From positions 62,001-126,000 of the forward strand of contig NZ_JBANRJ010000002.1 of NCBI RefSeq assembly GCF_037154075.1: a stretch of 64,000 nucleotides of DNA, given 5' to 3'. The stretch's first letter is position 1, and every line of letters begins with the position of its first letter. The notes beneath the pieces were generated by a model. The model was not told where the DNA came from, did no database searches, and worked only from the letters and a program-made list of their open reading frames with translations. Positions 19,616-27,926 of the stretch are shown one piece after another. The DNA comes from Sphingobium aromaticiconvertens. GTDB lineage: Bacteria > Pseudomonadota > Alphaproteobacteria > Sphingomonadales > Sphingomonadaceae. Both the position numbers and the translations under genes were made by a program.

Positions 19616-19837
19616 TATTTTAATCCTCCCCTTCTTGCCGATCTAGGTTCTGTCGCCGCGGCGAAAACCGAACTGAATCGGCGTAAAAACAACCTGTCCA
19701 CCGACCCTCTTATGTTGGGGGTCAAACGGATCGGAACTCGTGAAATTTCTTAGCGGCATGCTAGGGTCAGGACCTGTTAAATTGCTTGCGCATTGGGTGA
19801 TGGGTTGATTCAATAGCAGCGTTAGGAGGCGCTGCCG

Positions 19838-20206
19838 ATGGATGTTCCGTTTCTGCTGAGTGAGGCGCAGATGCGCCGGATCGAGCCGTATTTTCCCTTG
19901 TCTCATGGGGTGCCAAGAGTGGATGATCGGCGGATAGTGTCTGGGATCATTTACGTCATCAAGCACGGGCTGATGTGGCGCGACGCGCCCAAGGAGTATG
20001 GCCCACACAAGACGATCTACAATCGTTTCATCCGCTGGAGCAGGCTCGGCGTGTTCAACAAAATCTTCGCTGGCTTGGCAGCAAAGGGCGGCAAGCCCGA
20101 CCAGTTGATGATCGATGCAACCCACCTGAAAGCACACCGGACGGCGGCAAGCCTGCTTAAAAAGGGGATGTTCCCCGACGTATCGGACGCACCAAAGGCG
20201 GCCTGA
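19838..20206 (+). CDS. IS427-group transposase, first reading frame
   Basis: A 122-aa N-terminal frame of an IS5-family transposase. It has the DUF4096-type start (LLSEAQMRRIEPYFP), DDRRIVSGIIYVIKHGLMWRDAP and the catalytic Asp in QLMIDATHLKAHRTA. The protein is completed from the next frame, probably by programmed frameshifting in the A-rich segment TTAAAAAGGGG at about 20157-20167. Confidence 0.9.
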   Translation: MDVPFLLSEAQMRRIEPYFPLSHGVPRVDDRRIVSGIIYVIKHGLMWRDAPKEYGPHKTIYNRFIRWSRLGVFNKIFAGLAAKGGKPDQLMIDATHLKAHRTAASLLKKGMFPDVSDAPKAA

Positions 20207-20598
20207 ACTCCAAGCTACATGCCGTATGCGATGGCAAAGGCCGACCGCTCATCATGCTGCTCAGTGAAGGGCAGATGAGCGATTATAAGGGCGCTGCACT
20301 GATGATCGATGCCTTCCCGAAGGCAAAGGTCCTGCTGGGCGACAAGGGCTATGACGCCGACTGGTTCCGCGCGGCACTGGCCGACCGCAAGATCACGGCC
20401 TGCATCCCGTCAAAGGGGAACCGGAAAGTGCCCATTCCACACGACACGGCGCTCTATAGACAGCGGCACAAAGTCGAGAATATGTTCGGCAGGATCAAGG
20501 ACTGGCGGCGCATCCACACGCGCTACGATCGTTGCGCCCATACCTTCATGTCCGCCATCTGCATCGCCGCGACCGTTATATTCTGGATCAATCAATGA
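20170..20598 (+). CDS. IS427-group transposase, second reading frame
   Basis: The C-terminal frame of the same transposase, readable from GRTKGGLNSKLHAVCDGKG. It contains the second catalytic Asp in LLGDKGYDADWFR and the Glu in RHKVENMFGRIKDWRR. It is not an independent gene; it needs the frameshift from the first frame. Confidence 0.85.
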   Translation, partial: VPRRIGRTKGGLNSKLHAVCDGKGRPLIMLLSEGQMSDYKGAALMIDAFPKAKVLLGDKGYDADWFRAALADRKITACIPSKGNRKVPIPHDTALYRQRHKVENMFGRIKDWRRIHTRYDRCAHTFMSAICIAATVIFWINQ

Positions 20599-20607
20599 GT
20601 CCTGACC

Positions 20608-21444
20608 CTAGAATTTCCGAGCGAAAAAGGCTGAAGTAATATGAGCAAATGCAACCGGATGCTCGATCATTGCCCAGTGCCCGCAGTGGGGGAGTATGAC
20701 GCCGGTTGAATTGGTTAGGAGAGAGAGGAATTTATAGGCGTGTTCGGGTGGGACAACCTTGTCAGCCTTCCCGTTAACCACAAGGGTCCGGTGCTGGACC
20801 TCGGCAATTTTCTCATCCTCGATCCACAGGCCGGATCGCGCTACAAGCGCCTTGAAGGTAGCGCTGAGGGCCTTGGCATAGGCAGGCCGCTGTGACAGTT
20901 CGAGCCTGTATCGCACCATGTCTGGGTCCGGAATGTAGTGATCATTGGTCAACGCTGCGACGACACGTTCCATGCCGGCGTAAGTGAAGTCGTATTCTGT
21001 CAGCGGCGCAACCCCGCCGCCCATCGAGCGGTCGACCCCAGCGCTACCCATCAGGACCATGTCACCGACGAGGTCGGGGCGGCGTATGGCGGTAGCCAGT
21101 GTGGTGCGCCCGCCCATGGAATTGCCGATGATATCCACGGGACCGGTTGCTTCGACCAGATTCATGGCCTCGATAAAGGCGATTAGCTGATCAACGCGAC
21201 ACTCCAGACCATAATCGAATCCTTCCGGATCGGGTGCATCGCTATAGCCAAAACCGACCATATCGAGGGCTATTACCCTGCGGTCCTTTGCCAGTAGTGG
21301 CATGCACAATTTTTCCCAGTTTCCGCGGGCGTCCGCGCCAGCACCGCCGCCGTGGATAAGGATCAGTGGCTTGCCCTCACCCATCTCGATGTAATGCGTG
21401 CGGTATCCACAAGTTGCGATGAAATTGCTGGGTAGCTGGGTCAT
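20608..21444 (-). CDS. dxnB: Meta-cleavage product (HOPDA-type) hydrolase
   Basis: A 278-aa alpha/beta hydrolase that splits the C-C bond of the ring-fission product of trihydroxybiphenyl or trihydroxydiphenyl ether. It would yield salicylate (or catechol) and a dienoate. The oxyanion-hole segment is HGGGAGADARGNW. The catalytic triad reads S109 (GNSMGG), D228 (NGKADKVVP) and H256 (CGHWAMIEHP). The ATG at 21444 has GAGGA about six bases upstream, which favours it over an in-frame GTG 12 bp earlier. The TAG stop coincides with the TA duplicated by the adjacent IS5-family element. Confidence 0.92.
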   Translation of the reverse strand: MTQLPSNFIATCGYRTHYIEMGEGKPLILIHGGGAGADARGNWEKLCMPLLAKDRRVIALDMVGFGYSDAPDPEGFDYGLECRVDQLIAFIEAMNLVEATGPVDIIGNSMGGRTTLATAIRRPDLVGDMVLMGSAGVDRSMGGGVAPLTEYDFTYAGMERVVAALTNDHYIPDPDMVRYRLELSQRPAYAKALSATFKALVARSGLWIEDEKIAEVQHRTLVVNGKADKVVPPEHAYKFLSLLTNSTGVILPHCGHWAMIEHPVAFAHITSAFFARKF

Positions 21445-21716
21445 TTCTATCCTCACTTCGCGGGCGACTTATTCTGCGCCCTGATTGAATATTGTTCATC
21501 TTTCGGCCGCTAACTCTCGAATGAATTGAGCGAGCGTCATCCCTCTGCCGACGGAAATCTGTGCATCTAACCTCAACTGCAGAATAGGCAAAATATGGAT
21601 TTCGATGTGTGGCTTGGCTCAAAGCTTTCTTTTTAGTCAGTTCAATTATCCAATAATATTCCACCACGGTTTTTCAAACACAATATTGGAAATATTTTTG
21701 CTCCTAGTACCTGTAA
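21445..21716 (-). promoter_or_regulatory. AT-rich intergenic region between dxnA2 and dxnB
   Basis: A 272-bp AT-rich gap within the dxn cluster. It contains an inverted repeat (CCAATAATATT at 21650-21660 and AATATTGG at 21682-21689) with a T-rich flank. This could terminate or process the dxnA1A2 message, and dxnB would then need its own promoter in the same gap. No gene is seen. Confidence 0.4.
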
Positions 21717-22256
21717 TTACAGGAAGGTTGAGATGCCGGATCCCGGGAGCACGGCGTGATCGAGGTAGACGGTTCGCCTGGCGAGTCTGAATCCTAGCGG
21801 CCCATCGCTGCGTCGGACGAGATCATGGCGGTAGCCGATCAGCGGCGGATAGACTTTTTCGAGGCGAGAGCGGGTGAAGGCGATGTTGCTGTAGGCTTCA
21901 TATTCACCCGCGACATCGGTTTCGCGCACGCGGACATTGGTGACGGCGGTACGCTGGTACATCGGGGGGTTTTCCACCCAGGTGCGGTGATCGTAGAGCT
22001 TCTTGACGCGCATTCCGAGCGATTTATAATTGTCGTCGAAGTGAGCGCCTTTCGATAGCGGCAGGAACTGCTTGTCGATATCCTTCAGGATCCGCACCTC
22101 GCGCGCGGGGACAGCATAGTGGATGTCCTCGGCGATCAGGGCGTACCAGTCTTCGAAGCGCCGTTCGGCGAGGAGTGCGGCTTCCTCGTACAAGAACTGT
22201 TCGACTTCCCACTGGATCCGGAGCCGATCATCGGTGGTCTTAACCTGAGAGCTCAT
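21717..22256 (-). CDS. dxnA2: Angular aromatic-ring-hydroxylating dioxygenase, small (beta) subunit
   Basis: A 179-aa beta subunit (SnoaL-like fold) of a Rieske non-haem iron oxygenase. It has the family pattern [33 protein letters not shown] and the C-terminal region [24 protein letters not shown]. It has no catalytic centre of its own; it builds the alpha3beta3 assembly with DxnA1. Its ATG overlaps the dxnA1 stop by 4 nt. Confidence 0.92.
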   Translation of the reverse strand: MSSQVKTTDDRLRIQWEVEQFLYEEAALLAERRFEDWYALIAEDIHYAVPAREVRILKDIDKQFLPLSKGAHFDDNYKSLGMRVKKLYDHRTWVENPPMYQRTAVTNVRVRETDVAGEYEAYSNIAFTRSRLEKVYPPLIGYRHDLVRRSDGPLGFRLARRTVYLDHAVLPGSGISTFL

Positions 22257-23560
22257 GCTTCATCTCCCGCCAGCATGTCCTGCCAATGTGAGTAGAAGGC
22301 TCGGCCGCCTTCTTCGGAATAGACATCATTGATCGTCCCAGGATAGTCCGGGTTCGGCCCACCCTTGCCCAGCCCAAGCGCCATGTTGAGATGTGTTTGG
22401 CGGGCGATATACCCCTCGCTCACGCCGCGCTGGCACATTGCCACGTTTTCCGCATCATCCTGTTCGAGCAGGCCAGACGCGTTAAAGGCCAGCGTACAAC
22501 CGCGAACGACCGCGTCCTTGACTTCCTGCGGCATATTCCGATCGACGATCACATAGTTCCAGACCTCGGTCTTATGCGGACCGCGCGGCTGCCAGACGCG
22601 CAGATAATGAGCGGCACGATTGAGCGAAAAATTCGGGAACACCGTCATCACCAACGTTCCCATATGATCGGTGCGGATGTCACCCAATCGCTCCCGCATG
22701 ATGTCTCGCCCGGGTCCATAATAGTATTCAGGGGCCGGGTGCGGTGGAAACTGTTGCAACATCGCAGCGTCGCCGTCGTTCATATTCTTGAAGAAACCCG
22801 ACGATGCATGGCCGAGTTTTGGAAGGGCAAATTGATGTCCTTGCTCGCCTGGATGCAAGATATGTTCATACGAGCGAGGAGGCGATCCTTCGGGTGCGAG
22901 TGCGGCAAAGCCAGAGAAATGCGAAACTGCCACATGGAGATGATCGGTTGCGTGCTGTTCGGCCTGCCACTTCCAATTCGCGGAGGAGATGTTCCGCTGA
23001 GGACCAATGAGTTCGACCCCGCCTTCGTTAGCGTCGAGGAAGGCGTCGAGGTACCATGTCGCCTCACCCAGTGAACTCAACAGGTCGGGCGCATCGGCGC
23101 GCCAGTTGCCGAAAATCAGCCCCTTGTAGGTCTCGACGCGCGGGACACGCGGCGCCCCCCATTCGGATTTGTCGATAGTGTAGTTCGCCTCGTGCGGCAT
23201 GCTCACCAGTCCGCCGGCATTATTGAACACCCAGCCATGATAGCTGCAGCGGAACGATTTGGCGTTGCCGCGGTCCGCAAGGCACAGGCGGTTGCCGCGG
23301 TGACGGCACTGATTGAGGAACGCAGCGAACGAACCATCCCCCTGACGACTGAGGATCACCGAATCCTCACCCATGGTGGTGGTGATATAGTCACCGAACT
23401 TCGGAATTTGGCTCTCGTGGCCGAGAAACAGCCAGGATCGCGCAAAGATCCGCTCCATCTCAAGATCGTAAACCGCCTGATCCGAATAAGCACTAGCCTT
23501 CAGCACACCAGTGTCGCGATCAAATAGATCAGCAACGTCAACTGCATTTCTCTTTGCCAT
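22253..23560 (-). CDS. dxnA1: Angular aromatic-ring-hydroxylating dioxygenase, large (alpha) subunit
   Basis: A 435-aa Rieske oxygenase alpha subunit, expected to place two oxygens at the angular carbon pair of dibenzofuran or dibenzo-p-dioxin. The Rieske ligands are C85, H87, C105 and H108 (CRHRGNRL and CSYHGW). The mononuclear iron site has D206-x2-H209-x4-H214, with a third carboxylate in the EQDDAEN segment. It heads the minus-strand dxn cluster. Gene order with dxnA2, dxnB, a TonB receptor, ferredoxin and the hydroxyquinol genes matches RW1 dxnA1. The angular regiochemistry is inferred from that match. Confidence 0.9.
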   Translation of the reverse strand: MAKRNAVDVADLFDRDTGVLKASAYSDQAVYDLEMERIFARSWLFLGHESQIPKFGDYITTTMGEDSVILSRQGDGSFAAFLNQCRHRGNRLCLADRGNAKSFRCSYHGWVFNNAGGLVSMPHEANYTIDKSEWGAPRVPRVETYKGLIFGNWRADAPDLLSSLGEATWYLDAFLDANEGGVELIGPQRNISSANWKWQAEQHATDHLHVAVSHFSGFAALAPEGSPPRSYEHILHPGEQGHQFALPKLGHASSGFFKNMNDGDAAMLQQFPPHPAPEYYYGPGRDIMRERLGDIRTDHMGTLVMTVFPNFSLNRAAHYLRVWQPRGPHKTEVWNYVIVDRNMPQEVKDAVVRGCTLAFNASGLLEQDDAENVAMCQRGVSEGYIARQTHLNMALGLGKGGPNPDYPGTINDVYSEEGGRAFYSHWQDMLAGDEA

Positions 23561-23913
23561 GCAACCTCTCCTGCATCCTGCGCCCGACTGAATTGAGCAA
23601 ACACCTTACGCCAGTGCGCCCCGCGACCTCGTCAGCGCCAAACGGGTCCCGGTCCCCTTCATCGTCCGACGTTATGGAGCTGTCAACAGCATTTTCGTCC
23701 CTTAGGGAGTTTTATGAAAGGCATCCTCGTGAGATATGCATCGTATATCATGCTTTATCAGTCTCTTAATGAATCTAGCGCCAGAATTCATCATCGTCGT
23801 ACGATAGCACGGAATGAGTTTTAATTGGAATTCGGGCAGTTGGCTTGCGATGCTTTCGTTCGCCAGCGGTTGCCGTACGCTCTCACGTGAATCAATGAGG
23901 TCGCTAAATTCTT
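23561..23913 (-). promoter_or_regulatory. dxnA1 upstream region with candidate operator
   Basis: A 353-bp region upstream of dxnA1 that must contain its promoter unless the IS5-family element at 23917 supplies one. GAGAGG precedes the dxnA1 ATG. The inverted repeat GATAT-N7-ATATC lies at 23733-23749, about 180 bp upstream of the gene, and is a candidate regulator-binding site. A GntR gene lies beyond the IS. No gene is seen here. Confidence 0.45.
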
Positions 23914-23916
23914 TAA

Positions 23917-24820
23917 GAGGCCGTTTCGAAAGGGGTTGAGCGGCCGAGGTTCATGTGATTCCGGGAGTTTGCAGACATCTCGGAGACAGGCATGTGGACC
24001 CCGGCCACCCGCGCGCAGCATACGCGCGTGGCGAAGCGATACCAGACGGATTTGAGTGATGCGGAGTGGCGATTGATCGCCGCATTTCTGCCCGAGGCAC
24101 GTTCGACCGGGCGACGGCGGGAATGGCCGATGCGCGAGATCGTGAACGCCATATTCTATGTGCTGCGCGGCGGGATCGCCTGGCGACTGTTGCCGAAAGA
24201 CTTTCCTCCGTGGCAGACAGTCTACCGCTGGTTTGCCCTGTTGCGCGACGAAGCAGTGTTCGAGCGAATGAACCATGCTCTGGTGATGACCGACCGCGAA
24301 CGGACGGGGCGCGAGGCCAGCCCGAGCGCGGCCATTATCGACAGTCAGAGCGTCAAGACCACGGAAAGCGGCGGCCCACGGGGCTATGACGCCGGCAAGA
24401 AGATCAAGGGGCGCAAGCGACATGCCCTGGTCGATACCGATGGCAGGGCGCTGCTGGTCGAACCTCACACCGCCGATGTCCAGGATCGTGATGGCGGTGG
24501 TGCAGTGCTGCAAATATCACGCGGCCTGTTCCCGTTCATCGAGAAGGTCTGGGCCGATGGCGGCTACAACCATGAGCGCGTCACGCAGGCTACCAGCATC
24601 ACCGTTGAAATCGTCAGCAAAATCACCGGGCAGACCGGCTTCGTCGTCCTGCCAAGGCGCTGGGTCGTTGAACGCTTCTTCGCATGGATCAACCGAAATC
24701 GCCGTCTCGCCAAGGACGTCGAGGCAACCCTCAAGTCCGCCGCAGCATTCCTCTACGCCGCCGCTGCCATGCTCATGATCCGCAGACTGGCGCGATCAGC
24801 GTGAGTTTCGAAACCGACTC
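23917..24820 (+). mobile_element. IS5-family (IS1031-group) element
   Basis: A 904-bp element with inverted ends GAGGCCGTTTCGAAA (23917) and, inward from 24820, GAGTCGGTTTCGAAA. It is flanked by the 3-bp TSD TAA (23914-23916 and 24821-24823), the TNA pattern of the IS1031 group. It lies between dxnA1 and the GntR gene. Confidence 0.93.
23992..24804 (+). CDS. IS1031-group transposase
   Basis: A 270-aa IS5-family DDE transposase. It has the N-terminal DUF4096 domain (YQTDLSDAEWRLIAAFLPE, WRLLPKDFPPWQTVY), SAAIIDSQSVKTTESGG with the first Asp, KVWADGGYNHE with the second Asp, and RRWVVERFFAWINRNRRL with the catalytic Glu. It appears full length and intact. Confidence 0.93.
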   Translation: MWTPATRAQHTRVAKRYQTDLSDAEWRLIAAFLPEARSTGRRREWPMREIVNAIFYVLRGGIAWRLLPKDFPPWQTVYRWFALLRDEAVFERMNHALVMTDRERTGREASPSAAIIDSQSVKTTESGGPRGYDAGKKIKGRKRHALVDTDGRALLVEPHTADVQDRDGGGAVLQISRGLFPFIEKVWADGGYNHERVTQATSITVEIVSKITGQTGFVVLPRRWVVERFFAWINRNRRLAKDVEATLKSAAAFLYAAAAMLMIRRLARSA

Positions 24821-24823
24821 TAA

Positions 24824-25331
24824 GACATATTCCTGCTATAATTCCGATGGTTATGTGGCAATATATATGCAGGTTCTTACCATTGCGAATGGGGCCCAGA
24901 CTGATTCCACGGGTATCTGGAATGGCGCCTGCGCATAGGGAAGCTAGGGAAACGCGTGGCAAATACATATATATATGTCGGACAAAAGGCATTTTTCGCC
25001 GCAAAATAACGCGTGAAAGCACCCCTTCGGCGCGTGAGGCACGCGCTTGTAAAACCTACATACCTTTCTTCAAACAGCCGTGCATCTATACATATACGCC
25101 CGCGGCTGAGCGCGGGGGTTTCCAACGTTGCCTGTGACGCAGCTGGTAAATTAATATGCTAATCCAAATCGTTAGCCTCTCACGAGTGTCAAAAATTCTG
25201 GTAAATTGCGCGCGCCTTTGCCTATCCGGACAAACCAACGGTATCCTTCGTCATGGGCGGGCTTATTCCGCTCACTTGACTCTGCCACGATTTATGTCCT
25301 ACGATTTTAGGGAAGCTGCAATGGTGAATGT
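24824..25331. other. 508-bp intergenic region without a recognisable gene
   Basis: This region is less GC-rich than its surroundings. It includes AT runs (ATACATATATATATG near 24963-24977), a CCCGCG-GCTGAG-CGCGGG stem followed by GGTTTCC at about 25099-25122, and short direct repeats. An open frame at 24847-25137 has a composition unlike a protein of this organism. The last 150 bp should carry the promoter of the GntR gene; a small RNA is possible but unproven. Confidence 0.4.
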
Positions 25332-26135
25332 ATGAGCGGAAGGCAAGCAAGTGGAAAATTGGACAATGATGCCGCTGCCAAGCGTTCGGTCGCGAGTATC
25401 GCTTATGATGTGATTTCGAGCAGGATTGCATCGGGGGAGTACAGCGCGAACGAACGGTTGATCGAAGCGCAACTTGTTAAGGAGCTCCGAGTTAGTCGCG
25501 GCGCGGTGCGTGAGGCGATGAACAGGCTTGCATCCGATGGTTTGATAGAGATCGAGCTGAACAAGGGTGCTTCGATTCGCGCTATCACACGCGGGGATCT
25601 CTCGGATTTTCTCCAGGTCAGGGCAGTTTTTGAATCCTTCGCTGCACACAGGGCTGCGGAACGGGTTAACGAACCGGGTGTGCGTGAAGCGGTTCTCGCA
25701 TTGCTCGATCAGTGCTCTATGCTCGAAGCGCATCCATCGCCCGAGGGTATGGTCGAACATGACACCAGTTTCCACTCAACGGTTATGGATCTTTCGGGAA
25801 GTTTCGTCATGTCAACGGAATGGCGCAAGCTCCGGCGATCAAGGTATCGCAAAAGATTCCTCAAATTATTGTCGACCAACGAAATATTGATGTCGATTTC
25901 ACAACACCGGGAGATCCTCTTCGCGATACTCGATGGTGATTCGGATCTAGCCGGTAGCTTTGCTACGAAGCATGTCCGCCTTACGAATAGTCGCATCCAA
26001 CGCATGTCCAATGATCAGTTCGAGGCCATATACAACTCGACTGGACCTCAATTCATTCCGAGTGAAAGACCAACATCGGCGACGGCGCTCAACTCGAAGG
26101 ACCAGTCTAGGCCTTCCCTCGTCAACGTAGCGTGA
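25332..26135 (+). CDS. GntR-family (FadR/FCD type) transcriptional regulator
   Basis: A 267-aa regulator. The winged helix-turn-helix spans about residues 15-85 (SIAYDVISSRIASGEYSANERLIEAQLVKEL, SRGAVREAMNRLASDGLIEI). A C-terminal FCD helical domain follows, with the characteristic metal/ligand histidine region (EHDTSFHSTVMDLSG and the later QHREILFAILDGD). It lies 82 bp upstream of dbfB on the same strand and faces away from dxnA1, so it is the best local candidate to regulate dbfB and possibly dxnA1A2. The effector is unknown. Confidence 0.88.
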   Translation: MSGRQASGKLDNDAAAKRSVASIAYDVISSRIASGEYSANERLIEAQLVKELRVSRGAVREAMNRLASDGLIEIELNKGASIRAITRGDLSDFLQVRAVFESFAAHRAAERVNEPGVREAVLALLDQCSMLEAHPSPEGMVEHDTSFHSTVMDLSGSFVMSTEWRKLRRSRYRKRFLKLLSTNEILMSISQHREILFAILDGDSDLAGSFATKHVRLTNSRIQRMSNDQFEAIYNSTGPQFIPSERPTSATALNSKDQSRPSLVNVA

Positions 26136-26217
26136 CTTCAATCGCCTTTAGTCAATCGGACAAATTGTAAAACAGTTAAGCCACAATTGTTTTTGGAGCA
26201 AAAGGAGAGTTATCGTC

Positions 26218-27102
26218 ATGTCAGTAAAACAACTTGGCTACCTTATTTTTGAATGTAGGGCTGATGTTCTGGAGCAAATGGTAGTCGTATACCAAGATAT
26301 CATCGGTGCTGTGGTGGAGCGTGATGAAGGCGGACGCGCTCTTGTTCGCCTTGATGGCCGACCTTTCCGTATCAGGCTCGATCCTGGCCCCGCAAACCGC
26401 CTTGCGGCGATCGGTTGGAATGTAGACCCTAGTGATCTGGCGGCGATAGCGGAACAGGTGGAGAAGGCATGTTATTCGGTCGTAACGGCTGATGCGGAAC
26501 TGGCCGCAGATCGCGCGGCCGCCCAAGTTCGACAGTTCGCCGATAACGATGGCTTTACCCATGAACTGTATGTCGAATCGTCGTTTCCCACCGACCCTGT
26601 GCTCGAGTCTCTATTCGTCTGTGGTGAAGAAGCGAACGGCATCTTCGGCTTGGGGCACCTCGTAGTGATCGTGGCTGATCGGGCGAAGACTCAATCTTTT
26701 TTCACTGATGTTCTGGGCTTCGGACTCAGTGATCGGGTAACTTGGCCTGAAGCCGACATCTTCTTCCTTCACTGCAACCAGCGTCATCACACCGTTGCAC
26801 TTTCGGCACCGGCGCTCGGTCTTAAGCCAGGTATGGTTCATCATCTGATGCTAGAAGCCAAGAGCAAAGAGCAGGTTGATCGCGCGTTCGCAGCGGTCAA
26901 GCGCTTGGGCTATGATGTCCTCATGACAATTGGCCAGCACTCCAATGATAAGGTCTACTCCTTCTACATGATGGCACCGGCTGGTTTTGCAGTTGAGTTG
27001 GGCTTTGGTGGCCAGGTGATTGGAGATTTGGAAAGTTGGCATGTTGGATTCTATGACGCACCGAGCATTTGGGGCCACGAGTTGCAGTTGCCGGCGCATT
27101 GA
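26218..27102 (+). CDS. dbfB: 2,2',3-trihydroxybiphenyl 1,2-dioxygenase (extradiol)
   Basis: A 294-aa two-domain type I extradiol dioxygenase (vicinal oxygen chelate fold) that meta-cleaves 2,2',3-trihydroxybiphenyl, the spontaneous product of angular dibenzofuran dioxygenation. The Fe(II) ligands in the C-terminal domain read H147 (GLGHLVVIV), H209 (MVHHLMLEA) and E260 (AVELGFGG). The size of about 32 kDa agrees with the monomeric DbfB described from RW1. An AAAGGAGAG RBS lies just upstream. It has its own position away from the dxn operon, directly downstream of the GntR gene. Confidence 0.92.
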   Translation: MSVKQLGYLIFECRADVLEQMVVVYQDIIGAVVERDEGGRALVRLDGRPFRIRLDPGPANRLAAIGWNVDPSDLAAIAEQVEKACYSVVTADAELAADRAAAQVRQFADNDGFTHELYVESSFPTDPVLESLFVCGEEANGIFGLGHLVVIVADRAKTQSFFTDVLGFGLSDRVTWPEADIFFLHCNQRHHTVALSAPALGLKPGMVHHLMLEAKSKEQVDRAFAAVKRLGYDVLMTIGQHSNDKVYSFYMMAPAGFAVELGFGGQVIGDLESWHVGFYDAPSIWGHELQLPAH

Positions 27103-27212
27103 ATTATTAAGGCCATACACCTAACATTGTCCGCCGTCAGCGCCAATGGCACAGATTTGAGGTTGTGATTTAAGGAGGATTTGGGCTTCGTCGTAGTGAC
27201 GAAGGAACGAAG

Positions 27213-27599
27213 ATGAAGCCCAAATCCTCCTTGAAAAAATCGGCGCCGAAGGCCCCAGCTGAGCGGGTGGTGAAGGACATACGGCGTGCGACGCGCCGGC
27301 ACTTCTCTGCAGAGGACAAAATCAGGATCGTGCTGGAGGGGCTGCGCGGCGAAGACAGTATCGCCGAGCTGTGCCGCAAGGAAGGCATCGCCCAGAGCCT
27401 GTATTACACCTGGTCGAAGGAGTTCATGGAAGCGGGCAAGCGTCGTCTGGCCGGCGATACCGCCCGAGCTGCGACCACCGGCGAGGTGCACGACCTGCGC
27501 CGCGAAACCCGTGCCCTGAAGGAATGCGTGGCCGACCTGACGCTGGAAAACCGTCTGCTCAAAAAAAGCATGATCGCGGATGGGGGCGACGACGAATGA
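27213..27599 (+). CDS. IS3-family transposase OrfA
   Basis: A 128-aa OrfA. It has a helix-turn-helix (RHFSAEDKIRIVLEGLRGEDSIAELCRKEGIAQSLYYTW, residues about 30-68) and a coiled coil (VHDLRRETRALKECVADLTLENRLLKKS). It overlaps orfB by 3 nt, allowing coupling or frameshift fusion. Confidence 0.9.
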   Translation: MKPKSSLKKSAPKAPAERVVKDIRRATRRHFSAEDKIRIVLEGLRGEDSIAELCRKEGIAQSLYYTWSKEFMEAGKRRLAGDTARAATTGEVHDLRRETRALKECVADLTLENRLLKKSMIADGGDDE

Positions 27600-27926
27600 G
27601 GTATCCCGCATCTGAGAAGCTCGAGATCATCAGGATCGTCGAGCAGTCGCATCTGCCCGCCAAGCGGACGCTGGATAAGCTCGGTATCGCCCGCCGGACG
27701 TTCTACCGCTGGTATGATCGCTACCTTGAAGGCGGGCCGGAGGCGCTGGAGGATCGGCCGTCGGCGCCAAGCCGAGTGTGGAACCGCATCGGCGACGACA
27801 TCCAGGACCAGATCGTGGAACTGGCGCTGGAAGAGACCGATCTGAGCCCCCGCGAACTGGCGGTGCGCTTCACCGACGAGAAGCGCTACTTCGTGTCGGA
27901 ATCGACGGTTTACCGTCTGCTGAAGG
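27597..27926 (+). pseudogene. IS3-family orfB, N-terminal half
   Basis: The first 110 codons of OrfB, starting MRYPASEKLEIIRIVEQS and ending VYRLLK, where the IS1182 element begins. It contains two helix-turn-helix segments (RTLDKLGIARRTFYRWYDRY and LSPRELAVRFTDEKRYFVSESTVYRLL). It continues at 29456. Confidence 0.9.

Larger units (their letters stand above)
19764..20608 (+). mobile_element. IS5-family (IS427-group) element at the dxnB stop codon
   Basis: An 845-bp element with ends GGGTCAGGAC (19764) and its inverse GTCCTGACCC (20608). It is flanked by the 2-bp TSD TA (19762-19763 and 20609-20610) typical of the IS427 group. It sits between dxnC and dxnB; both target copies leave the dxnB TAG stop intact. 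Confidence 0.92.

Noticed and set aside
20254..20598. Second frame of the IS427-group transposase as a separate gene
   Set aside because: It continues an open frame from about 20170 with conserved transposase residues, so it is the frameshifted half of one protein.
17189..23560. Cluster as a biphenyl (bph) pathway
   Set aside because: The hydroxyquinol branch, TonB receptor placement, and the separate single extradiol gene fit dxn/dbf better. No dihydrodiol dehydrogenase follows the dioxygenase, as expected for angular attack, where the product rearomatises spontaneously.
24847..25137. Possible 96-aa gene in the intergenic region before gntR
   Set aside because: Amino-acid composition (many Ile, Tyr, Arg, Cys in odd runs) and lack of an RBS argue against coding; it runs through AT tracts and a hairpin.
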